Shown here piece by piece: positions 26,080-35,182 of a stretch of 41,197 nt of DNA. The position numbers and the translations under genes were made by a program. The DNA lies in contig CAJUND010000030.1 in assembly GCA_910587655.1 (NCBI GenBank), positions 1 to 41,197 on the forward strand, in the 5' to 3' direction. This DNA is from an uncultured Agathobacter sp. Its GTDB lineage: Bacteria > Bacillota > Clostridia > Lachnospirales > Lachnospiraceae. Position 1 is the first letter of the stretch. Each line of letters starts with the position of its first letter. The notes under the pieces are model-generated. The model saw only the letters and a list, made by a program, of their open reading frames with translations, made no database searches and had not been told where the DNA came from.

Positions 26080-26108
26080 AAAGATTAAAAAAGGAAAAGC
26101 TGCAGGAA

Positions 26109-26795
26109 ATGTATCAGATTTTAGTAGTAGATGATGAAGAAAAAATTGTAGAATTATTACGGATTTATCTGGAAATGCAGGGGTATCAGGTAATCGGTGC
26201 CCATGACGGCATGCAGGCGCTTGCCAGCTGGCAGCAGAACAAAATTGATATGGTTCTGACTGACATCATGATGCTCGGCATGGACGGTTACAGTCTGGCG
26301 GAACAAATCCGGAGTGAAAGCAACGTTCCCATACTGTTTCTTTCCGCCAGAACCGATATCACGGATCGGGTAAAAGGGTTAAAGATTGGTGCAGATGATT
26401 ATATTTTAAAGCCTTTTGATCCACTGGAGGTTGTCACCAGGGTATCTGCCAATTTAAGGCGTTGTTATGGATATGACATGAAAGCCGATAATAAAGAATT
26501 TATCTGCGGGAATCTGAAACTTGACAGCGATAAGTGTCTGTTATATAAAAACGGGCAGGAGGTGGAATTAACTGCATTAGAATACCGTATGCTGCAGTTT
26601 TTTCTGGAAAATCAGGGACGTGTTCTGACAAAAAACCAGATCTATGAAGCTGCGTGGGCTGACCGGTTTCCGGATGACAACAGTATCATGGTAGCAGTCA
26701 GTAAGCTCAGGGCAAAGTTGCAGGATTCGCAGTACCAGTACATTCATACCATAAGAGGTCTTGGATACCGTATGGAGGCGCGCCGTGAAGAATAA
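26109..26795 (+). CDS. OmpR/PhoB-type response regulator (VanR-like)
   Basis: A 228-residue regulator. The receiver has acidic pocket DDEE (8-11), phosphoacceptor D52 in VLTDIMM, switch S in LSARTD and conserved K in LKPFDP. The winged-helix DNA-binding domain runs from about 130, with VELTALEYRMLQFFLE and a final IHTIRGLGYRME. It overlaps the kinase start by 11 bases. Confidence 0.96.
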   Translation: MYQILVVDDEEKIVELLRIYLEMQGYQVIGAHDGMQALASWQQNKIDMVLTDIMMLGMDGYSLAEQIRSESNVPILFLSARTDITDRVKGLKIGADDYILKPFDPLEVVTRVSANLRRCYGYDMKADNKEFICGNLKLDSDKCLLYKNGQEVELTALEYRMLQFFLENQGRVLTKNQIYEAAWADRFPDDNSIMVAVSKLRAKLQDSQYQYIHTIRGLGYRMEARREE

Positions 26796-27921
26796 GAAAG
26801 ATAAACGAAAGAAACGGCTTCAGAATTATGTCATTTTTTTGTTTTTCATCTGTATATTCCTTGGTCTGTTACTTGATCATGTCATGGATTTTCTGGTCGG
26901 TTTATTTGCAGGCTGGAATCAGGTAAATAATATGGAGGAAGCGAGAATCCGGTTTGGTGATATAAGCCAGATCATCGGCGGGGTTTCCACGGGTATTGTT
27001 CTAATAGTGATAGGTGTATATTGTTACAGACGGCTGAAGAAGAAGGTAACGCAGCCAATCGAAAAGCTTGCGGCAAGCATGAGGGAAGTCAGCAAAGGAA
27101 ACCTGGCGGTGCGGGCATCCACGGACGGCGGTTTTGAGATTGGGGAGATACAGGAGACTTTTAACCGGATGGTGGAAGAGCTGGAACATGCAAAGAAACT
27201 CAGGGAAATAACGGAGCAGAAGAACCAGCAGTTATATGCCGGAATAGCGCATGACTTAAAAACCCCCATGACGATGATTCTGGGGTATGCAAAGGTTTTA
27301 GTACAGAACCAGGACGTTTCAGAAGAAGATAAAAACCGGTATATCAAAATAATTATTGAGCAGACCGAACATACAAATGCGCTGCTGGATTCGTTACTTG
27401 CATATGCCAGACTGGAAAACAAGTCTTACCAGTTAAAAAAAGAAAGAAATGATATTGCGGAATGCCTGCGCGCCTGTGCGGCAAACTGTTATCCGCTTCT
27501 GGAAGAGGCTGGCATTTCGCTGGAATTAGCACTGCCGGAGGAAGCTGTCTGGTATCTGTTTGATGAAGTGGAAATGAAGCGGGTATTTACAAATCTTCTG
27601 ACAAACGTCGTCAGGCATAATCCGCCGCAGACATTTTGCATCATCCAGATGGAAAAAGCAAAAGGCGGGGATAAAGAAAAAGAGGTAATTCAGATTGTGA
27701 TAGCAGATAACGGGCCAAAGATTCCGGTGAACCTGCAAAAAAATATATTTGATTCTTTTGTTGTGGGCGACGATTCCCGGAATACGAAAAATGGCAGCGG
27801 ACTGGGACTGTCTGTCAGTAAAAAGATTGTGGAGAGGCATGGCGGCAGACTGTATTATGTGGATGACTGGAAAGATGGGTATAAGGGGTTTATGGCTGAG
27901 CTGTATCTGCAAAAATTATAG
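26785..27921 (+). CDS. HAMP-containing sensor histidine kinase
   Basis: A 378-residue kinase. Two membrane helices (about 13-30 and 63-81) flank a short 30-residue outside loop, then come a HAMP domain (82-135) and the H box AHDLKTPMT with H156. The ATPase has NLLTNVVRHNP, DNGPKIP and GSGLGLSV. The GTG start at 26785 is chosen because GGAGG lies seven bases before it; the longer frame has no site. The short sensor loop suggests sensing inside or near the membrane, as in bacitracin/antimicrobial-peptide systems. Partnership with the CPBP protease fits a peptide-response unit (inference). Confidence 0.94.
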   Translation: MKNKKDKRKKRLQNYVIFLFFICIFLGLLLDHVMDFLVGLFAGWNQVNNMEEARIRFGDISQIIGGVSTGIVLIVIGVYCYRRLKKKVTQPIEKLAASMREVSKGNLAVRASTDGGFEIGEIQETFNRMVEELEHAKKLREITEQKNQQLYAGIAHDLKTPMTMILGYAKVLVQNQDVSEEDKNRYIKIIIEQTEHTNALLDSLLAYARLENKSYQLKKERNDIAECLRACAANCYPLLEEAGISLELALPEEAVWYLFDEVEMKRVFTNLLTNVVRHNPPQTFCIIQMEKAKGGDKEKEVIQIVIADNGPKIPVNLQKNIFDSFVVGDDSRNTKNGSGLGLSVSKKIVERHGGRLYYVDDWKDGYKGFMAELYLQKL

Positions 27922-28003
27922 CATACTAACTGGGAAACCACAATGACAGGGGATAAAAGGGAAGAATCAAATAAAATATGTGGAAATATTGGGATAGATA
28001 GTT

Positions 28004-28009
28004 TATAAT
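28004..28009 (+). promoter_or_regulatory. -10 box before the CPCC-type gene
   Basis: TATAAT lies 40 bases before the CPCC-type start. No convincing -35 box is seen at the usual distance. Confidence 0.4.
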
Positions 28010-28049
28010 GGACTAAAAATTGCCGGGGTGGGGCGGATAGGGGATTTGT

Positions 28050-28361
28050 ATGGCAAAATTTAAATGTCTGTGCTGCGGCTGCCGGACGCTGGATACACGG
28101 AGGGAATACGATATATGCCCGGTGTGTTTCTGGGAGGATGAGGCATACCTTATTTTTACCGAGGACTCTATCCATACATGGGAGAGCGGGGAAGATTATA
28201 ATGCGGAAACATACACCGGCGCAGATGTGCTTGATATTGTATCCTCTGCCAATCATGGACTTACCTTAAGGCAGGGACGGGAAAATTATAAAAAGTTTGG
28301 TGCCTGCGAGGAGGAGATGATACCTTATGTCAGGAAGCCTGCAGAAGAGGAGCTGTGCTGA
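28050..28361 (+). CDS. CPCC-type cysteine-rich protein
   Basis: A 103-residue protein with two cysteine pairs: CLCCGCRTL near residue 6 (family usually CPCCG) and YDICPVCFWED near 20. The pattern continues with NHGLTLRQGRENYKKFGACEE, which matches the CPCC family tail. It probably binds zinc. Function is unknown; members are common in immunity-type gene clusters. The first pair is CLCC instead of CPCC. Confidence 0.85.
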   Translation: MAKFKCLCCGCRTLDTRREYDICPVCFWEDEAYLIFTEDSIHTWESGEDYNAETYTGADVLDIVSSANHGLTLRQGRENYKKFGACEEEMIPYVRKPAEEELC

Positions 28362-28450
28362 AGTATGAAATTATAGACAGCACAGGCATGGCAGCAATGC
28401 TGTTGTCTACGGATATAAATGAGGAAATTCCGCATGATATTATTAAGTGA
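28355..28450 (+). CDS. 31-codon ORF overlapping two neighbours
   Basis: A GTG at 28355 overlaps the CPCC stop, with GAGGAG nearby, and the frame ends at TGA 28448, overlapping the next gene. The residues (YEIIDSTGMAAMLLSTDI) look like real coding sequence but are too short to identify. It may be a truncated gene. Confidence 0.35.
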   Translation: MLKYEIIDSTGMAAMLLSTDINEEIPHDIIK

Positions 28451-28775
28451 CAAGATGGATATACTGTTCCAGCAAACAGATTTTACATGTCAAAACAAAT
28501 ATGATAATAGAGAATTAAACAAAATACTGAATTACTGGCTGTTTTTAGATGAAAAAGCAACGGAAGTACAGAAACTGACGGGTGAAACATTGGAAACAGT
28601 TTTGTACAGCAAGTACTACTGGAGTTCAAGATTTATAGAATGTTACATGGATTTATATGGCATGGATGCAGGACTTGAACAGGAAAAATATAAAATACTT
28701 GATGAAATGGACAGGGAGTTAAGTAACGGAATTAACTGGGAAATAATTAAGAAATTGGAAGAAGGAAAAAGCTGA
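28434..28775 (+). CDS. hypothetical 113-aa protein
   Basis: A helical, soluble protein. ATG 28434 has GAGGA eight bases upstream; a start five codons earlier (28419) has a poorer site. It contains YYWSSRFIECYMDLYG near the middle. The family is not recognised. It lies between the CPCC-type and nfo genes on the same strand. Confidence 0.6.
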   Translation: MILLSDKMDILFQQTDFTCQNKYDNRELNKILNYWLFLDEKATEVQKLTGETLETVLYSKYYWSSRFIECYMDLYGMDAGLEQEKYKILDEMDRELSNGINWEIIKKLEEGKS

Positions 28776-28832
28776 ATATGCAGGTAATCTGTATGGGCGC
28801 ATATAGTTACAAGCTGGAAAACGGAGGATCAT

Positions 28833-29699
28833 ATGTCAAAAATCAAACTTGGTTCCCATGTGGGAATGGCGGGAAAAGAAATGTTTCTGGCATCCGTAAA
28901 GGAAGCAGAGTCCTACGGGGCAAATGTGTTAATGCTTTATACCGGTGCGCCGCAGAATACAAGAAGAAAAGAAATAGAAGACCTGAATATAGAAAAGGGA
29001 TGGGAATACTCAAAAAAGGCAGGAATTGAAGAAATCGTTGTGCATGCCCCGTATATTATAAATCTTGGAAATACGGTGAAACCGGAAACTTTTGAGCTTG
29101 CCACAGAGTTTCTAAAAAAAGAAATAGAAAGAACAGCAGCAATGCGCAGTAAAATACTCGTGCTTCATCCGGGTTCCCATGTAAATGCAGGAGTGGAAGC
29201 CGGAACTGCACAGGTGGTAAAGGGACTGAACCTTGTCCTGGATGAAAATAATGATGATGTTTTCATTGCGCTGGAAACTATGGCAGGAAAGGGCAGCGAG
29301 CTTGGAAGAACATTTGAAGAACTGAAAATGATTTATGAAGGCGTGAATAAAAAAGACCGGCTGCGCGTCTGTTTTGATACCTGCCATGTGAATGATGCAG
29401 GTTATGATATTGTCCGGAATTATGAAGGTGTACTGCAGGAATTTGATAAAATCATCGGCCTGGACCAGATTGCAGTTATCCATGTGAATGACAGTTTAAA
29501 TCCATGCGGTGCCCATAAGGACCGCCATGCCAATATTGGAGAAGGATATATCGGATTTGAAACTTTGAGAAAAATCGTTCATGATGAAAGGTTTTCTGGT
29601 ATACCAAAAATACTTGAAACGCCATGGCTCTGCGAGGAAGGATCTGACAAGAAAACGATTCCTCCGTACAAGGAGGAAATTGCACAGCTGCGGGAATGA
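28833..29699 (+). CDS. nfo: deoxyribonuclease IV (endonuclease IV)
   Basis: A 288-residue TIM-barrel AP endonuclease. Metal and active-site motifs: GSHVGM (7-12), VVHAPYIINLG, LVLHPGSHV, ALETMAGKG, VCFDTCHVNDAGYD, VIHVNDS, DRHANIGEG and a final ILETPW. It cuts DNA 5' of abasic sites in base-excision repair using three zinc ions. All motifs are intact. The start follows GGAGG. Confidence 0.96.
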   Translation: MSKIKLGSHVGMAGKEMFLASVKEAESYGANVLMLYTGAPQNTRRKEIEDLNIEKGWEYSKKAGIEEIVVHAPYIINLGNTVKPETFELATEFLKKEIERTAAMRSKILVLHPGSHVNAGVEAGTAQVVKGLNLVLDENNDDVFIALETMAGKGSELGRTFEELKMIYEGVNKKDRLRVCFDTCHVNDAGYDIVRNYEGVLQEFDKIIGLDQIAVIHVNDSLNPCGAHKDRHANIGEGYIGFETLRKIVHDERFSGIPKILETPWLCEEGSDKKTIPPYKEEIAQLRE

Positions 29700-29738
29700 G
29701 AAAAGGAAACGGTTTTCTGATTGGACACGATATGGTAC

Positions 29739-29766
29739 TTGCATTTTCTGTATTACTGATTATAAT
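29739..29766 (+). promoter_or_regulatory. promoter of the flavin reductase gene
   Basis: TTGCAT (29739-29744) and TATAAT (29761-29766), spacer 16, lie 55 bases before the gene. Confidence 0.65.
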
Positions 29767-29820
29767 CATATATACAGACACAAGTTTTGTAAATTTTGTA
29801 TAAGAAAAGAGGTAATTAGA

Positions 29821-30387
29821 ATGAGAATGAAACTCGATATAACAGATGGAATTTTTCCAATGCCGGTATTAATGGTGGCAACCTATAATGAAGACGGCAG
29901 TGTTAATGTTATGAATGCTGCCTGGGGAACTATGCAGCAAAGGGGTAATGTAGTCCTCAATCTGACTGAAACACATAAAACAGTTAAGAACATTAAGGCA
30001 AAGGGCGCATTTACCGTAAGCATTGCCGATGCTGCCCATGTGGTTGAAGCAGATTATTTTGGCGTTGAGTCAGGCAATAATGTTTCAGACAAGTTCGAAA
30101 AAAGCGGTCTTACTGCAAGTAAATCTGAATTAGTGGACGCGCCTGTCATCAATGAATTTCCACTCTGCCTGGAATGTGAATTTATCGAATACCAGAATGG
30201 GGAATATGGATGCGGTGTAATTGGAAGGGTAGTTAATGTTACTGCAGATGAAAAAGTTATGTCTGATGGCAGGATTGATATGTCCCTGGTAAATGCTATT
30301 GCTTTTGATCCGTATACACATGGCTATTACAAAGTGACAGAAAGGGTGGGCGAAGCGTTCAAGGACGGATTACAGCTTAAAAAATAA
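29821..30387 (+). CDS. flavin reductase-like FMN-binding protein
   Basis: A 188-residue split-barrel flavoprotein. The FMN-binding half shows MPVLMVATYNEDGSVNVMNAAW and NLTETHKTVKNIKAKGAFTVSI. The ATG at 29821 follows GAGGT; the open frame upstream to 29581 overlaps nfo and lacks a site. It probably reduces flavins or serves as an NAD(P)H-flavin oxidoreductase component. The partner is unknown. Confidence 0.9.
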   Translation: MRMKLDITDGIFPMPVLMVATYNEDGSVNVMNAAWGTMQQRGNVVLNLTETHKTVKNIKAKGAFTVSIADAAHVVEADYFGVESGNNVSDKFEKSGLTASKSELVDAPVINEFPLCLECEFIEYQNGEYGCGVIGRVVNVTADEKVMSDGRIDMSLVNAIAFDPYTHGYYKVTERVGEAFKDGLQLKK

Positions 30388-30422
30388 TATTAATGCAGGC
30401 AGATTTACAGACGTTCAGTTAT

Positions 30423-30950
30423 TTATAAAACCAGCGTTGCAATTTCCCCGTTATCCGGATGCGGGATATCCAGTACATACTGCATTAACGTACCGTGGCA
30501 TACGATAATAACCGCCTGGTACTGCATATATTTTTCAAGTACCGCATAAACTCTTTGTTTCATATGTTCCGCTGATTCCCACACACAGTCCGCATTTTCG
30601 GGATATATGCCGTGGCAAATATTAAATTCCTTGTAGTTTTTTTCTGCATCTTCATCTGACAGAAACTCGTAGGTTTTAATATTTGCCAGCCATTCATGCA
30701 AATCAGTTTCAACCTTAATATCCAGCTGGAGTATTTGCGATAATATGGCGGCTGAATGCAGTGCCCTTCCAAACGGGGATGTGACTATCAGTTCGGCGTT
30801 TTGTAATTCCGGTGCTCCTGCGGTTTCCGTAATCTGGCGGATTCCTTCATCGGATAAGGTCAGCATATTAAATCCCTGGTTCTGGTAAATCTTTGTGTTG
30901 GCATCTGAAAAATCAGTTTTTCCATGCCGTATAAAAAAGAATGTCGTCAT
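30423..30950 (-). CDS. histidine phosphatase (phosphoglycerate-mutase-like)
   Basis: A 175-residue enzyme. The catalytic motif FFIRHGKTD has a histidine near residue 9, TSPFGRALHSA supplies the second arginine, and CHGTLM the late histidine. The family removes phosphate from small molecules or proteins; the specific role is unknown. It is convergent with the flavin reductase gene. Confidence 0.93.
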   Translation of the reverse strand: MTTFFFIRHGKTDFSDANTKIYQNQGFNMLTLSDEGIRQITETAGAPELQNAELIVTSPFGRALHSAAILSQILQLDIKVETDLHEWLANIKTYEFLSDEDAEKNYKEFNICHGIYPENADCVWESAEHMKQRVYAVLEKYMQYQAVIIVCHGTLMQYVLDIPHPDNGEIATLVL

Positions 30951-31024
30951 TATTCATTGGTCCTTTCTTTTGCTTTAAGATTTTTCGCTTTTTGTTCCTA
31001 TGGTTTTCGTATGCAGGCATCGTA

Positions 31025-31492
31025 TTATTTTCTCTGCAGGAATAAGCCTCTTGCAGTGACATACACTCCTGCCAGCATTTCACCAACAGATAAACCTAAC
31101 AATATACCTGAAATAAAATCTTTGACGTTACTTCCACCCAGATTGTAATGGAGGACCAGTAAAACAAGCCCCATCATAATCAGAATTAAACCATACAGAG
31201 ACGTTCTCTGATTTTCAAGAGTCCGGGTCCTTTTAAGAAGTTCAAGAACCTGTGAGTCATCATAATGAATACTGCTGTCTGTCATTTCCTCCCCGTCCAG
31301 TAATTCTGCCACAGTTATATCCAGTTCTTTGCAAAGCGGTTCTATCAGGTTGTAATCAGGCATACATTTTCCGGTTTCCCATTTTGAAATTGTCTTGTTG
31401 GAAACTCCAAGATGTTCAGCGAGTACCGCCTGGGTCATATTTTTTTCCTTGCGTTTCCTTGTTAGAAAAGTGCCTGATTTTATCTGGTCCAT
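31025..31492 (-). CDS. XRE-family regulator with membrane tail
   Basis: A 155-residue protein. The N-terminal helix-turn-helix TQAVLAEHLGVSNKTISKWETGK is followed by PDYNLIEPLCKELDITVAELLDG and, after a linker, two C-terminal membrane helices. It is a membrane-anchored repressor type common in Firmicutes. ATG 31492 has AAAGGAGAG upstream; the 13-codon extension has none. It may regulate itself or nearby genes. Confidence 0.88.
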   Translation of the reverse strand: MDQIKSGTFLTRKRKEKNMTQAVLAEHLGVSNKTISKWETGKCMPDYNLIEPLCKELDITVAELLDGEEMTDSSIHYDDSQVLELLKRTRTLENQRTSLYGLILIMMGLVLLVLHYNLGGSNVKDFISGILLGLSVGEMLAGVYVTARGLFLQRK

Positions 31493-32061
31493 AAAAATCT
31501 CTCCTTTGCCCTTATGATTTATGGTTATCATATATCGTTTTTGGTAAAAAATCCATCCCTTTAAAGGAGAATCTGGGTGGAATTGAACATTTCTGCTTTC
31601 CTGTATTCAGTAATAAAGGCAAATCTCTGTTTTTATTTCTTCCGTCATATGTAACTGGTTCCCATACCTGCGTTAATGCCAGTCCGTGTTTCGCCCCGGA
31701 ACAGATTGGTAAACTGATAAGGTTTAAAATATTTATCCATTGTTTTTGCATATTTATAGCCATTTTTATCCTGAAGCCAGCATCAGTCATATCAGCTTTT
31801 GCTGACATATTCCATCCACGCGAGTGCGCATAAAGATTTATATCATAGGAAAGTCATACACTTTTTCACTTCACAGCAGAAAGGTCTTTCCTATGATATA
31901 AAAAATTCCTCTTGTCCTGAGTACTCTTCTGAAAATACAAAATCAATATCTCCAATATCCATTAACACCTGGTTAGAAAATATGATATCAATATGGTCGT
32001 TTGGAAAGGATAACGGTGTTGTAATATCTATAATGGAAAATGAAGTTGACGGATAACGTTT
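31493..32061. other. 570-bp gap without a recognised gene
   Basis: Short frames occur on both strands (a 98-codon one at 31512-31808 minus, an 85-codon one at 31799-32056 plus), but neither has a clear ribosome site or a known motif. The one clear structure is a long hairpin (31837-31902). Confidence 0.6.
31837..31902. repeat. 17-bp perfect inverted repeat with 32-base loop
   Basis: TTTATATCATAGGAAAG (31837-31853) and CTTTCCTATGATATAAA (31886-31902) are exact reverse complements. There is no T-run typical of a terminator beyond the stem, though AAAAAA follows on the plus strand, which reads as T's on the minus strand. It could terminate minus-strand transcription or be a MITE-like fold. Confidence 0.75.
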
Positions 32062-32718
32062 TTATGCAATATAAATCATTGTTATATAAGATATCAGGTT
32101 ATACCCCGCATGGGCCGTTATACAGCAGAATACAGAGCCCGTATGCAGGTAAAGCAAACCTAATATGATACCGCAGATAAAAGCAGACAGCGTCTGTACC
32201 ATATTAAAATGAAGCAGGGCAAAGATAAAAGCAGATACAAGTAAGGCTGTAGTATTTCCGTATTTTTGTGATAAGCCGCCAAGCAGAAATTCTCTCATCA
32301 GGATTTCCTCTGTGACCGGCGCAAGGATACAGACCTGGATGCAGCTAATAACGGGTGCATAACTTAAAGTTTTAAGCATCTGCTGGTAATTTTCCTCACT
32401 TGTCGGAAACATCTGTTCAAATACAGGGTCTAATCCCTGGTCCAGAATGAAATAAAAAAGTACGGCGCATCCGGCTGCCAGCAGTATTCCCCGAAATGAA
32501 ATATTCCCGAATAAATCAACCTTGAAATGATTCCCCCGCATTAGTAAAATAAAAAATACGAGCATGCACAAAATTATGGAAAACAGATTCAGATACTTTT
32601 CATAAAGCGGTGCTGTTTTTCTCCATACGAAAACATCAACTGCTGTGTAAAAAAGCATAAATCCAAACCAGATTACTACCCATAAAATCCCTTTGCCAAT
32701 GGATATACCGTTTTTCAT
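32062..32718 (-). CDS. CPBP-family intramembrane metalloprotease
   Basis: A 218-residue membrane protein with about seven helices. Motifs: TEEILMREFLLGGL (two glutamates and R), FALLHFN and AHAGYN. It is unrelated in detail to the CPBP gene at 25252. The HxlR-type gene lies upstream on the same strand, 53 bases away. Role not known. Confidence 0.9.
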   Translation of the reverse strand: MKNGISIGKGILWVVIWFGFMLFYTAVDVFVWRKTAPLYEKYLNLFSIILCMLVFFILLMRGNHFKVDLFGNISFRGILLAAGCAVLFYFILDQGLDPVFEQMFPTSEENYQQMLKTLSYAPVISCIQVCILAPVTEEILMREFLLGGLSQKYGNTTALLVSAFIFALLHFNMVQTLSAFICGIILGLLYLHTGSVFCCITAHAGYNLISYITMIYIA

Positions 32719-32771
32719 CTCTGCATACTCCTGTAAATTTCTGCCAAAACAATATCAGCATATTTCTAACA

Positions 32772-33134
32772 TTATTTGTACGGATTCACATAATCCGGAC
32801 ACAGATATTCCTCACTCCACGCCATCATTGTCTGCAGAACAGGAATAAAACTTTCCCCAAATTCTGTCAGTGAGTACTCTACCTTCGGCGGAATTTCCTT
32901 GTAAATTTCCCGGTGCAGAAAACCGTCGTTTTCCAGTTCCCTGAGCTGCTTTGTCAGCGTGGACTGGGTAATTCCGTCCAGACGGCGCATCAGTTCCCCG
33001 AACCGCTGGACCTTATAAAAGGATATATACCATAAAATCAGGATTTTCCATTTCCCCCCGATGACGGACTGGAGCTTTCCCATCGGGACGCAGCGGGCAA
33101 GCGTTTCTTTATTGTTGAATTTATTGTCAGCCAT
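32772..33134 (-). CDS. HxlR-family transcriptional regulator
   Basis: A 120-residue winged-helix protein: GGKWKILILWYI, RFGELMRRLDGITQSTLTKQLRELENDGFLHREIYKEIPPKVEYSLTEFGE (split here into parts), then a helical tail. These regulators often respond to reactive electrophiles or redox signals. It is divergent from the radical-SAM pair, so it may control that unit; 33135-33375 is a 241-bp AT-rich divergent promoter region. Confidence 0.93.
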   Translation of the reverse strand: MADNKFNNKETLARCVPMGKLQSVIGGKWKILILWYISFYKVQRFGELMRRLDGITQSTLTKQLRELENDGFLHREIYKEIPPKVEYSLTEFGESFIPVLQTMMAWSEEYLCPDYVNPYK

Positions 33135-33375
33135 TTTATTCCACTCCGTTTTTCGTAGGCATTTTAAATCGAAAATTGATGTATTTAATTATAAAGTAGC
33201 CATCTGCTATTTACAAGGCAAATTTATGCTATTTTTATGGGTAAGCAGTTTTAAATAAAAGTATGAAAAAAGATACTACCACCATTAAAAGACAGTACTT
33301 GATTCCACGAAAAAACAGGGGTAATTTAATGCCAGAGAGGATATCCGCAATAATTTACATGAGGAGGAATCAGAC

Positions 33376-34275
33376 ATGCATTACACAGGAACCATTTGGA
33401 GACCGCCTTATGAGGCGTCTTCCCTGCTGCTGGAGGTTACAGCAGGCTGTACACACCACAGATGCAAATTCTGTACACTTTATGCCGATTTGCCGTTTCA
33501 GTTTCGGATGTCTCCGGTCGGGGATATAGAAGCTGACCTTAAGGAGGCGCAGGAAATATACCGCCGCTATCCGGGGGACAAAATTGCCCGCACATTTCTG
33601 ACAGGCGCAAACCCGTTTGTACTGAAATTTAAACGGCTGATGGAGATTGCTGCACTGGTACACAGATATTTTCCGGAAATGGAAACCATCGGCAGTTTCG
33701 CAAGAGTGACGGATGTTACCCTGAAATCAGATGAGGAGCTCGCAGCGATGCATGCGGCAGGCTATGACGGGCTGACCATTGGAATTGAAACGGCGGATGA
33801 TGATGCGCTTCGTTTTATGGACAAGGGATATGGTTCGGCTGATATTCTTAAGCAGTGCCGGCGGCTGGACAATGCCGGTATCCATTACAGTTTTTTCTAT
33901 CTGGCAGGAATATCCGGAGCGGGACGCGGAGAAGCAGGAGCAGAAGCCACGGCTGCCGTATGCAATCAGCTCCATCCCACAGTGATCGGGGCAAATATGC
34001 TGACAATTTATCCGGATTCCAGGCTGTATGGGGAAATTCTGAAAGGAAACTGGAAAGAGGAAAGTGAAACTGAAAAATACAGGGAAGTACGGGTACTGGT
34101 GGAACAGCTGAAAATTCCCACCGTTTTTGCTGCGCTGGGTGCATCAAATGCATTCCAGATGCAGGGCATGCTGCCGGAAGACAAGGGAAAACTGCTGGCG
34201 TTTCTTGATGATGTGGTAAACAATACCGGTGAGGACAGACTGCGGCGTTACCGTGAAAGCGTCCATCATCTATAG
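33376..34275 (+). CDS. radical SAM protein, CX4CX2C type (copy 1)
   Basis: A 299-residue radical-SAM enzyme. The [4Fe-4S] cysteines are in AGCTHHRCKFCTLY: four residues separate the first two (C-x4-C-x2-C), one more than the usual CX3CX2C. A GxIE-like GIETADDD and a beta-barrel pattern follow. The N-terminal WRPPYEASS recurs in the next gene. The substrate is not known. It starts at an ATG after GAGGAGG. A paralogue follows directly, so the two may form a complex. Confidence 0.9.
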   Translation: MHYTGTIWRPPYEASSLLLEVTAGCTHHRCKFCTLYADLPFQFRMSPVGDIEADLKEAQEIYRRYPGDKIARTFLTGANPFVLKFKRLMEIAALVHRYFPEMETIGSFARVTDVTLKSDEELAAMHAAGYDGLTIGIETADDDALRFMDKGYGSADILKQCRRLDNAGIHYSFFYLAGISGAGRGEAGAEATAAVCNQLHPTVIGANMLTIYPDSRLYGEILKGNWKEESETEKYREVRVLVEQLKIPTVFAALGASNAFQMQGMLPEDKGKLLAFLDDVVNNTGEDRLRRYRESVHHL

Positions 34276-34286
34276 GAGGTGCGGTT

Positions 34287-35171
34287 ATGCATTTTATGGG
34301 AAGGACATGGCGGCCGCCTTATGAAGCGAGTTCTGTTATTATTCAGGCAACATCAGGATGCACATACAGAAAATGCCGTTTCTGCAGCCTTTACCAGAAT
34401 GAATGTTTCCGAATGTCCCCAATGGAGGAATTTGAGGAGGATTTAAAGGAAATCAAACGTTACCAGCCATATGCAAGGCGCATGTTCTGGACGGGTGCAA
34501 ACCCTTTTGCCATGAGTTATGAAAATCTGAAACTGCGCGCGCTCACCGTGAGGGATTACCTGATTAAGTGCCGGACAATGGCAATGTTTGCAAGTATCAG
34601 GGATATTCAGGACAAGGAGGTTTGGCAGTTAAAGAAGCTTCGGGCAATGGGAATCAACGGGCTGAGCATCGGAACGGAAAGCGGGGATGATGATACGCTT
34701 GCACTGGCGAATAAGGGGTATACAGCTGCGGACATTCTGGAGCAGTGCCGGAAACTGGATGAGGCGGGAATCGAATACTATTTTGTATATATGACCGGAC
34801 TGGCGGGAAAGGACGGGGGATACCGCAATGCAGTAAACTCGGCCAGGCTGTTCAGCCAGCTCAATCCGTATTTTATTTCGGTGGATTCGCTGACACTGTT
34901 TCCTGGGACAGAACTGTGGCAGATGGAAAAAGAGGGACGGTTTGTTCCTGCCGGGGAAAAGGAGCGTCTGCAGGAGCTGCAGGTTTTTATCCGTAATCTG
35001 CAGATCAGGACACATTTGTTTGCTAATTCCAGCTCCAATTTTTACCCGGTCACGGCATACCTGCCGAAGGAGAGGGATGCTGTAGTCAGTGAATTACAGT
35101 ATGTTCTGGATACGGTCAGCGAGGAGGAGATGGCAGAGTACCGTAAGGGGCTGAAATCTTTGGAGCGTTGA
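34287..35171 (+). CDS. radical SAM protein, CX4CX2C type (copy 2)
   Basis: A 294-residue paralogue of the preceding protein, with the same opening (TWRPPYEASSVI), cysteines in SGCTYRKCRFCSLY, TGANPFAMS and GTESGDDDTLALANKGYTAADIL. The start is ATG 34287 behind AGGAGG, 11 bases after the first gene. Co-transcribed, probably a two-component or heterodimeric system. The pathway is unknown. Confidence 0.9.
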   Translation: MHFMGRTWRPPYEASSVIIQATSGCTYRKCRFCSLYQNECFRMSPMEEFEEDLKEIKRYQPYARRMFWTGANPFAMSYENLKLRALTVRDYLIKCRTMAMFASIRDIQDKEVWQLKKLRAMGINGLSIGTESGDDDTLALANKGYTAADILEQCRKLDEAGIEYYFVYMTGLAGKDGGYRNAVNSARLFSQLNPYFISVDSLTLFPGTELWQMEKEGRFVPAGEKERLQELQVFIRNLQIRTHLFANSSSNFYPVTAYLPKERDAVVSELQYVLDTVSEEEMAEYRKGLKSLER

Positions 35172-35182
35172 CGGCGCGGTGA

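Noticed and set aside
31512..31808. 98-aa ORF on the minus strand
   Set aside because: No ribosome site, no known motif, and the sequence does not look like a folded protein; left in the gap description.
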